Shown: positions 1-11,345 of the stretch, one piece after another
Layout: every line of letters begins with the position of its first letter
How positions within the stretch are numbered: the stretch's first letter is position 1
The notes under the pieces: generated by a model
Seen by the model: the letters and a program-made list of their open reading frames with translations, nothing else
The model's database searches: none
Told to the model about the DNA's origin: nothing
Assembly: GCA_932294295.1 (NCBI GenBank)
Contig: OW028575.1
Location: forward strand, 37,574,253-37,638,252
Length of the DNA: 64,000 bases
DNA from: Alitta virens
Lineage: Eukaryota; Annelida; Polychaeta; Phyllodocida; Nereididae
Direction: 5' to 3'
Program-made: the position numbers and the translations under genes

Positions 1-220
1 GTTAAAGATAAGATAAAATAAGATAAATTTTATTGTCATAGGGGGCATATGTTTGTATGATGAAATGAATTGCACAAGTGGTAGTCTACAGGAATTGTAA
101 TACAGTTGTGTCAAAATGAGTTCTCATGATAACCTTATAAGCTAGACTTCTCGGCCACTATTTTATTTAGTCTAATTCAAACACAGAACGACTCTTTGGT
201 ACAGCATTTTCTTATCATAC

Positions 221-389
221 CTGTTTCAACAGCTGCCTTGAGCAGACCCTCTCTGATGACACCTGGAAGGTCCCTACGACGCAGGTGAGTGCCTCGACGG
301 TGCTGCCACCACCACAACCACCACCAAGACCGCTGCGCCACCTGGCCGTCAGTGTCATCAACATCATCGCCCTCTGCCGTCAAACTCAT
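221..389 (-). CDS. Possible coding exon, unidentified
   Basis: This is a GC-richer island in AT-rich DNA. On the minus strand an open frame starts at an ATG at 389-387, just after an in-frame TGA, and runs to a good donor (ACAG|GTATGATAAG) after position 221, ending in phase 1. Its 3' part reads RRRDLPGVIREGLLKAAVET, which looks like ordinary protein; the middle is a low-complexity tryptophan run from GGT repeats. An acceptor-like site (TTTCTGTCGACAG) lies just upstream, with the exon then beginning at 408. It could be the first coding exon of a gene running out of the left edge. I do not recognise the family, and chance coding potential in a simple-repeat patch is a real alternative. Confidence 0.22.
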
Positions 390-409
390 CACTCAGCTCT
401 CAGCGCCCC

Positions 410-1126
410 TGTCGACAGAAATAGTAACAAGTATTACCAACTGGATGAAATAGTAATCAAATTGTTGGCTCGTCAGTGAATCAATTTGGCTGGCTGATTG
501 TCTGTTTGGCAATCACACTGTTCATTGTTTTCCCTTTCTTTGCCAACAAGGAATAAAAAATAGATTCGCAGCAATTTACACAATATACAACAGATCATCT
601 TGTTGAAATTGGACTGGATAGCATCTGCTACAAAGGACTGTCATCCTAAATAATACTATGTAACCACTCACAGTATAATAGGATTTGAAATAACTGTCCA
701 CAAGGTATTTTTTTCTCTTTCAGGCACTATATTTTTTCCATTAAAATCATATGAAACAGGAAAAAATAAGATTTTGTGGAAAACCACATTCTAACAAAAA
801 AGGATAAAAACACCTAGATCAGTGAATCAGTTAAATAAAACCTTTCCAGTATCCCAATGATAATTTTTTGCCTACTTGACATCGATATTTTGTCATTTGT
901 CATGGTCACAGTGAATCAGTAGATATTAAAACGTAGAATAGTAAACAGTTATCAAAATTATTACAGAACTACTTGTCTTACAAAGAGTCAGAAAGTTGGG
1001 GTTTGACATTTTGCCCAAAAACATGTCCACTTGGTGTTGCTCCATGCTCTGTATGAAAAGACTCAAAAGATACAACCAACAAAAAAGTAGATAATTAACA
1101 TCACCATTTGAGACAGGCCACTTATT
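410..1126. other. AT-rich stretch, no gene seen
   Basis: I see no conserved coding segment, RNA gene or clear repeat here. Confidence 0.5.
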
Positions 1127-1206
1127 CAAATTGGAGGTACCTTGTACTCGTTGTCTATGCTTAGGCAGGTAAAAGACCCCACCCACCCATGGGGTAAATG
1201 TGTAAC
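1127..1206 (+). mobile_element. SINE-1 fragment (central domain)
   Basis: This carries the central block of the dispersed family called SINE-1 here: CTTGTACTC, then TCTATGCTTAGGCAGGTAAA, then CCATGGGGTAAATGTGTAAC. The tRNA-like head is missing. Its downstream end runs directly into the 107-bp tandem array. Confidence 0.7.
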
Positions 1207-1634
1207 TTGGTGTGGACTCCAAGCGTTATCATCTCATCATTACTTCTGCAGCTGGCATTGTTTGTGTGACAGAATCTGCAACAAATGTGCTGAGACAATC
1301 AAGAGCAGTATAATTGGTGTGGACTCCAAGCGTTATCATCTCATCATTACTTCTGCAGCTGGCATTGTTTGTGTGACAGAATATGCAACAAATGTGCTGA
1401 GACAATCAAGAGCAGTATAATTGGTGTGGACTCCAAGCGTTATCATCTCATCATTACTTCTGCAGCTGGCATTGTTTGTGTGACAGAATCTGCAACAAAT
1501 GTGCTGAGACAATCAAGAGCAGTATAATTGGTGTGGACTCCAAGCGTTATCAACTCATCATTACTTCTACAGCTTGCATTGTTTGTGTGACAGAATATGC
1601 AACAAATGTGCTGAGACAATCAAGAGCAGTATAA
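1207..1634 (+). repeat. Tandem repeat, 4 x 107 bp, derived from a SINE tail
   Basis: Four copies begin at 1207, 1314, 1421 and 1528, exactly 107 bp apart, each starting TTGGTGTGGACTCCAAGCG. They differ at only a few bases (for example CTGCAGCTGG against CTACAGCTTG in copy 4). The first part of the unit matches the 3' half of SINE-1. The second part ends GAGACAATCAAGAGCAG, a module also seen alone near 1970, 14413 and 23655. This looks like recent tandem amplification of a SINE 3' region. Confidence 0.9.
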
Positions 1635-1965
1635 TTGGCAAGAACTTGAATTAATAGGTTTGCAGGAACATTTCCCCACCACTGTGACATATACCAGCTA
1701 GCTAGTCTGCCGATGGCATCACAGTTGCATAACAGCTTGAAAATTCAGATCAATAACAAACTATTCCAAACATATGCATGCCCCCTAGTGCCTGGTGTCC
1801 CTCTAGAGTTAAGCCCAGTGTCAATAATAGTGTTTAATCTGTGTGCCTCGTAAACAAGGATTCCACTCATTGTATGCCTCTGCATGGTCTCTCTCTATAC
1901 TATGACATTGGATGGAATCTACTGGAAATCAATTGTCTCACACCAGATACAATTTGCATCATTGT

Positions 1966-2022
1966 ATGACAAACACCGTGTTGAGACAATCAGGAGCAGC
2001 AGTCTAAAGTGCACTGACAAAA
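1966..2022 (+). repeat. Dispersed tail module (GAGACAATCA type)
   Basis: A short block, GAGACAATCAGGAGCAG followed by a CACTGACAAAATAC stretch, matches the end of the 107-bp unit and the copies near 14413 and 23655. It is probably the 3' tail of a SINE or LINE and is followed by a TA-rich tract. Confidence 0.5.
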
Positions 2023-2165
2023 TACATATACATACACATGTATATATGTGACAAAATTGTAATTTGAAATAATTTTGAATTTTACAATAGAATCCTGCTA
2101 ATTTACAGTAACATTTTTTCCCACCAGTATACACATAAACATACACACACGCATAAAATATATAC

Positions 2166-2298
2166 ACAGAAGAAGAATAAGACAAGGACAAAGAATAAGA
2201 ATAGAAGAAGAAAAAACACTGAAACAGAAGAAGAAAAGAGAAAACAAAAGAAGAGAAGAAGAAAAACAGAAGGAGAGGATGAAAAAGAAGAAGAATAC
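2166..2298. repeat. Polypurine GAA-rich tract
   Basis: About 130 bp is almost pure purine on the plus strand, mostly AGAAGA and AAAGAA repeats. The phenylalanine/serine-rich frames on the other strand are a by-product of it. Confidence 0.85.
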
Positions 2299-3917
2299 GT
2301 TCCAATTTCTTTGAATTGTTGAGATAGGAATGCAATTAGATGTTGGAAATTGGAAGGTATGATATATCAGCACACACTCCTCAGATGATTGCCTCTGTAC
2401 AGCACCAGACTACTGCGATATTGCATCACTCCTGCCTCCTCAGCAGACCCACTTCTACCTTGGGCAATGTTAGTCCACTAGGGGTCGTTCAAAGCAGGGT
2501 GATAAACTTTCAGGTTTTGCAACACATTGGTATAAGCAAGAGGCAGGATGGGGATTTGACTGAATATTTTTAGTTACCATAAGAACACAAAATTGTGACA
2601 CTTATTCTTTAATAAAAGGATCAACATCAGACTCGACTAGCCAGTTTCATAGAGGAAATCATTTGTACATCAGTTATAGCAGGAATCCTGGATTCACATT
2701 ACGTCCTTCGGAGTTAAGTTTCTAAGCCAATGAGTATATATATATATTTCTTAATCAACAGTTACATTTCTTCTGTCCTGTCGTTATCATTGTAACCTAC
2801 ATAGAAGTGTTACAAATGGTAAGCTTTTTTCCCTTCTTCTTCTTCATTTTTTATCGCTCATTCGTGTAATTTCAATTTCTTTGCCTGAAGCTTACAACGG
2901 TTTTCCTTTCATTGCCTTCAATGTTTCGTCATATCTTTGGGATTTCAACTTGCCCCGAGGCCTTAGTTTTCATCTGATGGATCTTCTGTGAGTCTTTAAT
3001 TATCCTACATTCCAGAACAACCACATTCGGCAGAATAGAGAGATCACTATAAAATTGCTGTGATTAACGATGATATAATAAGGCCCAGGAAATGTAATTA
3101 AAGACAAGGCCAATTCTTCCCTCTTCTATCTTATCATGTTACGTTTTTGTAAAAACTAATTAGTCTTTCTGAATGGGAATTAATAGAAGACAGAGGTCAT
3201 AGGAAAAAATATGACGCAAGATTTTCTTCACCTGTATCATACATCTTGGCAAAATAATATTAATATCACCCATATACAATAATAATGAGTTACTAAATCA
3301 GCTATTCAAAGAATAAATAGAAGGTAAATAGATAATAAAGACCCATACCCTAATAATTACTTAAATATATATAAACTTTTATTGACAAATCCATATCAAA
3401 AAGATACATGCGTCAAGTTAAAACATAAAAAACATCAAGTATGTACAATAGAATAGCAGAAAGAAAACTAAAGAAAGCAATGCAAGAATGATACAACATG
3501 AAGTTATAATAAATATACACAATGAATATTTTAATATGCACCATAATGTAAAAATCACATGTTAAAATAATACTGATTGTTAAAGAGCTATGTATGTAGT
3601 CTCCAAAATATTGATGTTTCTACACATAAATACACATTGAACTCAGTCACTAAATAATACGATAATTAAAAACAATCATCTCCTATAATATATACAAATG
3701 TACAATATAAATGGAAAAATAAAACATAAGAACGAGCACCTGTCATCGTACATTAATTACAAAGTACAAGACATAGCACCAACCATAAAAGCCATACAAC
3801 ACAAACATATATATATATATGCAGACATGTACACACAAGCAGTGACATTCAGGGGGCCACTCGTCATCCAGGACCAGAGGTCATAGTCTCTTATATTATG
3901 TAACTTGGGAGATAATA
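2299..3917. other. AT-rich stretch, no gene seen
   Basis: No supported gene. The part next to 3918 may contain the 3' untranslated end of the LINE remnant on the minus strand; a short (TA)n tract lies near 3810. Confidence 0.4.
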
Positions 3918-5115
3918 TCATTCATTTATTTTTAAGGAAACTCTGAGAAACTGGCCTAGTGCCAAATTTACTGCTAGGGATTTACTGCTTAATAATTCCT
4001 GGAATTGGCTTTCTACACTCATAACAGTGAAAGCGTTTGTTTGTTCAAATGCTACCTTGATAAGGGGCACTCTTGTTTCTTTCCATTTAGGGCAGATCAT
4101 TAGACAGTGTAATTCATCTTCTACTAGTTGCAGGTTACATTTATCGCATATACGTTCTTCAGGGGGGACATAAGGACAGTTATGGGAGCTAAGCCTGAAT
4201 CTGGCAATGTTACAGTAAAGTGATTTTGGTAAACCTAGATTTAGGTAAGGTTCTATACGCATGTTTTTTTTTAATTCTTAGTTTGGGGTATTTATTTGTG
4301 TCATTGATTTCGGCAAAGAGATTAAACTGGGCTCTACTGTAGAGCATTGTTGGAACTTTGTCTATGTTTTGCAATTCATTTATATTGTTATCCTGTATAA
4401 TTTTCATTAGCCTACTATACCAGCACAATGATCCCAAAGTTTTTAATTGCTTTTGAATGTTATAGCAGTTTTTCACCATAAGTGGGCAAATGTTGGAATT
4501 AAGTCTCTGTAAATAACTATCAGAGGATATCTTCCAGTATCAGCTAAAATTCCTACCGTTGAGGTTTGGTTTCTAACACCTAGAATATTTTTCAAGAACT
4601 TTAACTGGATCTTTTCTACCTCATCTATCTTTTTATTACTAAACCACATTTCACTGTTATACTCTAGGAGAGGGAGAACATGTGTGTCAAACATCTTTAA
4701 AGCTAATTTAGGTGCCAAGAAACCTAGTTGTTTTTATGTTATCATTTAGCAAATGTAATGCTCTTTGTGTCTGAGTTGCTAGATTTTGGTACATCTTCGA
4801 GTGTATGTTACGAGAAGTACATAATACATTTCCAAGATACTTATATGTGTAGACTATTTCCAATTCTTGGTTCTCAAGCATGAATTTACTGCAAGTTTTA
4901 TTTCTTTTGTTAAAAATCATTACTTTAGTTTTACTTGTGTTCACAATTAGACGCCATTTTTGGCAGAATATTTGCACATTGCTCAGCAAGGTTTGCATTC
5001 CTGTATTACTTATATATGTTGTACATAATACAAATAACCAAATAGAAAAACCTATGCACAATACCACTGCATCATAATCATTATGAGAATAGATAGACAG
5101 ATCATGAAAGGACAA
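3918..5115 (-). pseudogene. Non-LTR retrotransposon (LINE) 3' remnant
   Basis: Read on the minus strand from 5115 down to 3918, four consecutive segments in alternating frames (boundaries near 4710, 4475 and 4235) form the C-terminal part of a LINE reverse transcriptase polyprotein. The first has the post-catalytic RT/thumb signature (FCQKWRLIVNTSKTKVMIF, then YKYLG). The second has the typical FDTHVLPLLEYNSEMW and VEKIQLKFLKNILGV blocks. The last has a zinc-knuckle-like CDKC...DELHCLMICPKW motif near the C-terminus. The catalytic YxDD part and everything N-terminal are missing, so the copy is 5'-truncated. Three frame changes show it is dead. The block order fits the CR1/L2/Jockey group of LINEs; I cannot assign the clade. 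Confidence 0.85.
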
Positions 5116-5960
5116 TATTAGATTTCAAATAATATGCGTCATGAATAGCGAACTAAAAATAAAACTTAAAATGTTCTGCATAAAATTACCTTTCATAGGA
5201 CAATCAGAAGTAAAGTAAAAAGGCAATGTATCCATATGGCAGATCTAGTACACAGTAGATGTGATGAAAGCAACTGCGGAGTCACGACTCTTTCAGTCTG
5301 GCTACCATGTTGCCTCTTCGCTCACCAAGGAAAGGCTCTTGTGACCTCACTCGTGGAATTGTGATCAACTGGTAAATTACCAGCTCTTTTAATGGGTTTA
5401 TCACGTTCAGTTGTACTCGTGAGTTATATTGCATGGTACAAGATAATTATAGGTAAATTGATGAAAGTAAACTCGATGAAACTGATCTGAAACACTTCGA
5501 GAAAGCATTACTACATATTGAACTCTTCAATGTTAATCAGACCCCTCACAGTAAATTGATATCGTGCAAATTGAGTCCGTGGCAGAAATGTTTGGCAATG
5601 GCATATTAGTAAATGCATTGAAAGATGGGACTAATATATCATGACGGTATGTAATTATACCGTTAAAAAATATAACACGTCATAATATGACATTAAACTG
5701 AAGAAGCAATGGTAATAGAAGTTATACAGCTATACAGAAGACAAAGGTTTAGCATCTCTTTATTTGATATATTTTAATTTTAATTATTAAACTTCTTGTC
5801 AAAAAATCTGTTGTGAAGTGGAGTTACATCTCGCCCACCTCCCAAAATATTATGTTGGAATATTTTTTCAAACAAAATGATTATCAACTATTTACCCAAC
5901 AATTATGTAATCCAAAGTAGATTCGCAGTCAAGTTCTTATACAATGATGCAGTTAGTTAG
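5116..5960. other. No gene seen
   Basis: AT-rich sequence with no supported gene. It may hold decayed upstream parts of the adjacent LINE, but I see no recognisable RT motif. Confidence 0.4.
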
Positions 5961-5961
5961 G

Positions 5962-5998
<37 letters not shown>

Positions 5999-6008
5999 CG
6001 ATAGATAA

Positions 6009-6051
<43 letters not shown>

Positions 6052-6077
6052 TAAGATAAATTGATAGATAGATAGAT
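5961..6077. repeat. GATA microsatellite
   Basis: An interrupted (GATA)n run of about 117 bp with single-base breaks (ATCG, ATAAATAG, ATATAAG). There is no SINE tail beside it, unlike the array at 14938. Confidence 0.95.
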
Positions 6078-6680
6078 GTACAAAAATTTAATCGTGAGGA
6101 TAAAAGTTATGTGACATATTAAACTGAATTTGATAATAATAAAAGCATAAAATATAATTTATATAAAGGGAATTTAGAGCTAATTTAAAAGTCACCGCAG
6201 CATTAAAGTTTTACTGTCAAGTTGTTACATAATGATGTGCAGTTCTGAAGTTGTGCAGCAATCAAGCTCTTTAGTGTTTCTGTACTCAACAGAATACTTA
6301 TGTACTAGCTTAATTGCTTTTTCATATTAAATATAATAGGCATACATCATATAAAGTAGGTCTTAGTGCCTCGCTGCTTAAGAGACTCTACAGAATTCCT
6401 TTAATGGAATAGTGCTCGTGGTTTCTCGAGTTTATGGTAAATACATCTAAAGAGGAGCTCAGCTTGAAAAGCTTTCTAAATAGGAAACCATAATATATTA
6501 CTTTGGCCCGGGGCAGCTTCTTTGTAACAGAACTTTGGGAAGTCAACAAACGCAAAAAGCTAAAAGAAAATAAAAGAGAAGAAGAAACACAAATTGATAG
6601 GAAAGTATACAGTTGGGTATTCATAATGATATTCCTGAATATAAATGTATGCACATTTCCATTTCTATGACATGCAATCG

Positions 6681-6891
6681 CGCCCAAAAGTTTTCAAGTA
6701 CTTGAGCAGGAGCCAGCACAGTTACATCTTCTATCTTACAAATAATCAACAATTCTTTAATTCCATAAAAAATTCTTACATTTTTCCTTATTTAAAAATT
6801 AAGTTCTTAGCATCCTTTTGTCACTTGGTTGTATTTATGCATAATTTCATTCATGACATCATGCCGAAGAATATGTAAGCTTTTGGGCCCG
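6681..6891. mobile_element. Candidate MITE with GCCCAAAAG ends
   Basis: The left end CGCCCAAAAGTTTT and right end AAGCTTTTGGGCCCG are imperfect inverted repeats about 210 bp apart. The right half (TTCATGACATC..GCCGAAGAATATGTAAGC) is also similar to 17140-17290, so it is dispersed. The target duplication is not clear. Confidence 0.4.
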
Positions 6892-7287
6892 ACTGTATTA
6901 AAATTTATCAAGTGTTAAGTGGTAAATGAATTGACTAAAAAGAGCATGGCATAGCATAGTTTTAATAGCACATACTAAATGACACTGTACAAAAACATTA
7001 ACCAACCTGAATTTTACAACAGTATACTCCATAGAAAGGGAATTTCATGAAATTTAGCTGCGACACAAGCTGTTAGACTCAGGTGACATGTGATGTCATG
7101 TGGGGGAGCTTTTTGTCCAAGTAATGCAGGCATTAATGTCAGGCCACCAACTTGGAAACTGTTACACGTGATGTGCCTGTCTTACCCCTCATGACACAGG
7201 TGGTCTCATGTCAGTGCAAAATGTTGCATAAAAGAATCGGTCGTGGGTATGCATCAAGCTTTTTGCCTTTTTATATAACGTTCAAAC

Positions 7288-8076
7288 CTATATAAACTAC
7301 TGTGTAATATTAAGTACTGTGTAATATAAACTACCATGTAATATAAACTACCATGTAATATAAACTACCGTGTAATATTAAGTACTGTGTAATATAAACT
7401 ACCATGTAATATAAACTACCGTGTAATATAAACTACCGTGTAATATTAAGTACTGTGTCATATAAACTACCATGTAATATAAACTACCATGTAATATAAA
7501 CTACCGTGTAATATAAACTACCGTGTAATATTAAGTACTGTGTAATATAAACTACCATGTAATATAAACTACCATGTAATATAAACTACCGTGTAATATA
7601 AACTACCGTGTAATATTAAGTACTGTGTAATATAAACTACCATGTAATATAAACTACCATGTAATATAAACTACAGTGTAATATAAACTACCGTGTAATA
7701 TTAAGTACTGTGTAATATAAACTACCGTGTAATATAAACTACCGTGTAATATTAAGTACTGTGTAATATAAACTACCATGTAACATAAACTACCGTGTAA
7801 TATTAAGTACTGTGTAATATAAACTACCATGTAATATAAACTGCCGTGTAATATTAAGTACTGTGTAATATAAACCACAGTGTAATATAAACTACTGTGT
7901 AATATTAAGTACTGTGTAATATAAACTACCATGTAATATAAACTACCGTGCAATATTAAGTACTGTGTAATATAAACTACTGTGTAATATAAACTACCAT
8001 GTAATATTAAGTACTGTGTAATATAAACTACTGTGTAATATAAACTACTGTGTAATATAAACCACTCTGTTATATT
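7288..8076. repeat. 17-bp minisatellite with two unit types
   Basis: About 46 units of 17 bp. Type a reads TGTAATATAAACTACCR and type b reads TGTAATATTAAGTACTG. A b unit recurs every three to five units in the first half (b-aaa-b-aaa-b-aaaa), giving a simple higher-order pattern that becomes less regular to the right. The ITQYLILHGSLYYTVVY-type frames on the minus strand are by-products. Confidence 0.95.
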
Positions 8077-8079
8077 ATC

Positions 8080-9190
8080 AAAGGGTTAAAATGTAGTCAA
8101 TACAGCATTTTTAATGAAAGGTAGTCATATTGACTAACGTAGTGTAACATATGAGTACCTCTGACCATTTTGGCATAATAATTAAGTTTAAAGTGATTAT
8201 TGTAACTAATCTTTTTTTAGTTTTTTAAGCTCTGCACTCTAATATTGTGACAATGTGTTTACATGGACTATACACCCACGATTCCATCTTCACACTCACT
8301 GCATACTCCTCTATCCGTTACAGCATAAGGGATGGTCAAAGGCATTTGGCTAAGAGCTATTGCAGACCTGTGGATCAAGGACCTTGTGTGGACATGCATC
8401 AAGACAAGCGATCCGAGTTCTGAAAGGCGGTGATCTACAGTCAGCTATAAAGAAGGCTAAACGCCAGGGAAATTAGCAGAATGACAGGAAGATTACTGGC
8501 ACAGACAAAATATGTCCCCAAATGGAAGTGACTGGATTGAATAATCAGGGTCCTGGCTGAGGAGCCAGACTGACTGATGGGAGCTCCAGTCCTTCAGAGA
8601 AGTGTTGTTTGTTCTTCTTAAAACTTATAAAAAAAAGTTAAAACCAATAAATTCCTTAAGACATTCCCAACAGCAAGCAGTTGAATTATTTGGGCTAACA
8701 AAAATTTAACTTGTTTTCTTTTTAATACAAGAATGTAGACTATTGGACTCCTGGACTCACATGACAACTCTATGAAATTGACTTTAAGCCAGCAATTAAA
8801 TAGAATAAAGAGTGGTTACTTCAACTTCAAGGTGGCCATTACAATTTGTACGATAAAGCTTAAATAACTATTGCCTGAGAAATCCATTAATTTGCCTGAT
8901 GGACATCGTAGGTGGACAAGTAAACCCTACATCTCTGTCAATTTCCTCTATTCATTTTGTTATGTGTCGATGTGAAAAGGTCAAATGGCCTAAAACTGAC
9001 TGACAAAGAAAGGTCACGGAGGACCGCAGTTCTAAATAGGCACATCACTTAAGTTAAAAGGTTGTTATGTTAGCAAACAAGAAACCAGGTGGGTGGCAAT
9101 TAACATGATTAAATGAAAAACATTTTCTCCTGTTGACGTTACAATTTACTCAGTTAAGTTAAATAGACTGATCAAAGCTCACCTGTGATT
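8080..9190. other. No gene seen
   Basis: No supported gene. The stretch near 8575-8610 (GGGAGCTCCAGTCCTTCAGAG) vaguely resembles a SINE-1 head but is too short to call. Confidence 0.4.
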
Positions 9191-9194
9191 AAAC

Positions 9195-9500
9195 AAATGG
9201 TTAAGGCATCCGCCAATTCCATACTGGCCAGCCCTGCTGAAGGTTCCAGGTTCGATCGCTTGCCCAGGCACACTTCATGAGCTAAATCCCAGCTGGATGT
9301 CGATCGCATGAGAGGTTAAATTGGAGGTGCCTTGAACTCAGTGTCTATGCTGAGGCAGGTAAAAGATCCCACTCATGGGGTAAACTTGTAACATGTTGTG
9401 GACTCCAAGCCTTATCGTCTCCTCGTTTCATCTGCCTCTTGCAGCTGGCCATATAAGCTGACTAAGCTTCAGACCCAGTAGCATTGAGACATAGCGATTA
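9195..9500 (+). mobile_element. SINE-1, near full length
   Basis: The copy has a tRNA-like head: an A-box-like ATGGTTAAGGCATC and a B-box CAGGTTCGATCGC about 45 bp later. The central domain follows (GCTGGATGTCGATCGCATGA, then TGTCTATGCTGAGGCAGGTA, then CATGGGGTAAAC). The tail is of type I (CATATAAGCTGACTAAGCTT..CCAGTAGCATTGAGAC). Pol III transcription from the internal boxes and LINE-aided insertion are the known mode for such elements. Confidence 0.8.
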
Positions 9501-9605
9501 AACCTACACAGCGAAGACGTAATGATGATTAAATGCCAAGGTTGTTGGACTCATACATATGATCGTGGGTGCAGATCTCTCTTGCAATAGCTTCCCCGAC
9601 CAATG

Positions 9606-9690
9606 TTAACCCTAGAACTACCGCAATGGATGCATGCTGGGTGTAAACTCCCCAAAGAGTTGAGAAAGGCTCAAGTTTGTACAGTCCTAC
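9606..9690 (+). repeat. SINE-4 3' fragment
   Basis: GTGTAAACTCCCCAAAGAG followed by TTGAGAAAGGCTC matches the 3' part of the element at 43050-43350 (TATACTCCCC, then CTGAGAAAGACTCG). Confidence 0.45.
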
Positions 9691-9699
9691 CATTAGTGT

Positions 9700-11150
9700 A
9701 AGTGGTTGGCAGACATCAAGCCCACTAAACTTAATGGTGACGTTATCCACCTGATATCATCAGTCCTCACTTGCAATCATTCGACTCTAAAGCAATCAAT
9801 TTTCAAAGAATGCTACATGCACTGTGCGCCAAAATTAACCGCACAGTTCCATTATTCATGGGTCAATGGGATTACCTACCTCTCCACTTCACCACAGCCC
9901 AGTCCTGTCATTGCATTCTCATACAGGGCCACCCGACTGGAGTCAAGTCCTCTATCAATAGCACTGTTTGCCCAGCCGCATCCTGGATAGAGCACAGTAA
10001 ACAATTATGTAACTGATGCAGGGGTGATGCAGGGCGCTGGCATAGAACCAATAGAACCAACTCAACATCACATGGCATCACCCAGACACACTGATCAATG
10101 CATACTAATCAGCCCACTATGTTACTAATCTATATAAATAAAGGCATACTAGGGATCTAGGGATTGCCATGGCATTGCATAAGATTATGTCACACACTGA
10201 TGCAACATTCACACTTGAATAATGATAATTATGTGTGTAGGGATCATCCGCAGGCAGCAGTATAGTTACTGGCATGACAGTAGTAAACTTTTCATCTCTC
10301 TTTTATCTTGCAGAATTTCTCAGATGTCGCAGATTTATAGAGACAGCAGTGCCAACAACTCTACATCACTAGGGATCTGTTCTTTAATTTATGCAGGCAG
10401 TGACAGTATACCATTCGTCAGCGGCCTTATGTTTGCCAGTCCAGACTTCAAAGAAGCTACTCAAGTGCGTTCAAAGAAAGCAAGTCCTTCACATAATCCA
10501 GTGTCCTGTATTGTCGTGTCCTGTATTTTCCCTGTCCTGTATTGTCCTGTCTTGTATTGTCTTGTATTTTCTTATAGATACAAAGATAGATTGATAGAAT
10601 GATAGATACAAAGATATATTTTGAAAGTGCAGCCCTCTAAGGCAAGTATTGTCCTGTCCTGTATTGTCTCATAGATAAACCGATTTCTCAGCTATAAACA
10701 CTATACTTTGTATGACACTTAGTTTATCATCTCATCATTTCGTCTGTCCTTAACATGTGACTGAGTACAAACAGCAACAAACTATCATCACTACATAGTA
10801 TCTTATTTGGTTGTTGTATTTTCGTCTTACAGCCACTGAAGTTAGGATGCATCATGCCTATTTGATTAAACAATCCCAGGCTCCTTGCTAAATACTGAAT
10901 ACATCTTTGACATTGCTTTTTCTTCGCATCTTTTGGAAAATGACATGTCTTTGGCATTTGCTTGAAAGAGGCTGATGAGATGAAATATTCCTTTCAGTTC
11001 TTAATTATGTTGAAACATCACACACGGTTATGTAAATTTTCCATGGTTTATTCAACACATCTGGGTAGGCCAATACCTTATTATATTCAGCAGTGTCTCA
11101 AATATGCTGGTTTGAAGCTCAGTCAGCTTATATGACTAGCCACCAAAGAT
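9700..11150. other. No gene seen; TGTCC-type simple repeat
   Basis: No supported gene. A low-complexity CCTGTATTGTCCTGT tract lies at about 10500-10570, with related pieces near 10645. The frames over it are not convincing protein. Confidence 0.4.
10571..10650 (-). mobile_element. SINE-1 type II tail with GATA run
   Basis: Short GATAGATACAAAGATA runs sit against GAAAGTGCAGCCCTCTAAGG, the reverse complement of the type II SINE-1 tail. The rest of the SINE is absent. Confidence 0.6.
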
Positions 11151-11156
11151 GAATTG

Positions 11157-11345
11157 AGGTGATGAGATTTAACTACATCCCAGATGGATGTCGATCGCAT
11201 GAAGCGTTAAATTGGAGGTGCCTTGTATTCGGTGTCTATGCTGAGGCAAGTGAAACGGCCATGGTGTGAACTCTAAGCTTTATCATCTCATCATCATGTC
11301 TGCCTCTGGCAGCTGTTCATATAAGCTTCAGACCCCAACTAGCAG
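11157..11345 (+). mobile_element. SINE-1 copy, headless
   Basis: It starts in the central domain (ATCCCAGATGGATGTCGATC) and ends with a type I tail (CATATAAGCTTCAGACCCC). The ATCCCACCCATGG part is deleted. Confidence 0.75.

Noticed and set aside
1919..2373. Hydrophobic, phenylalanine-rich minus-strand frames that look like membrane proteins
   Set aside because: They are translations of the antisense of the GAA-rich polypurine tract.
7288..8076. Regular short repeats that could suggest a CRISPR array
   Set aside because: Units are contiguous with no spacers, and the DNA is animal nuclear; it is a minisatellite.
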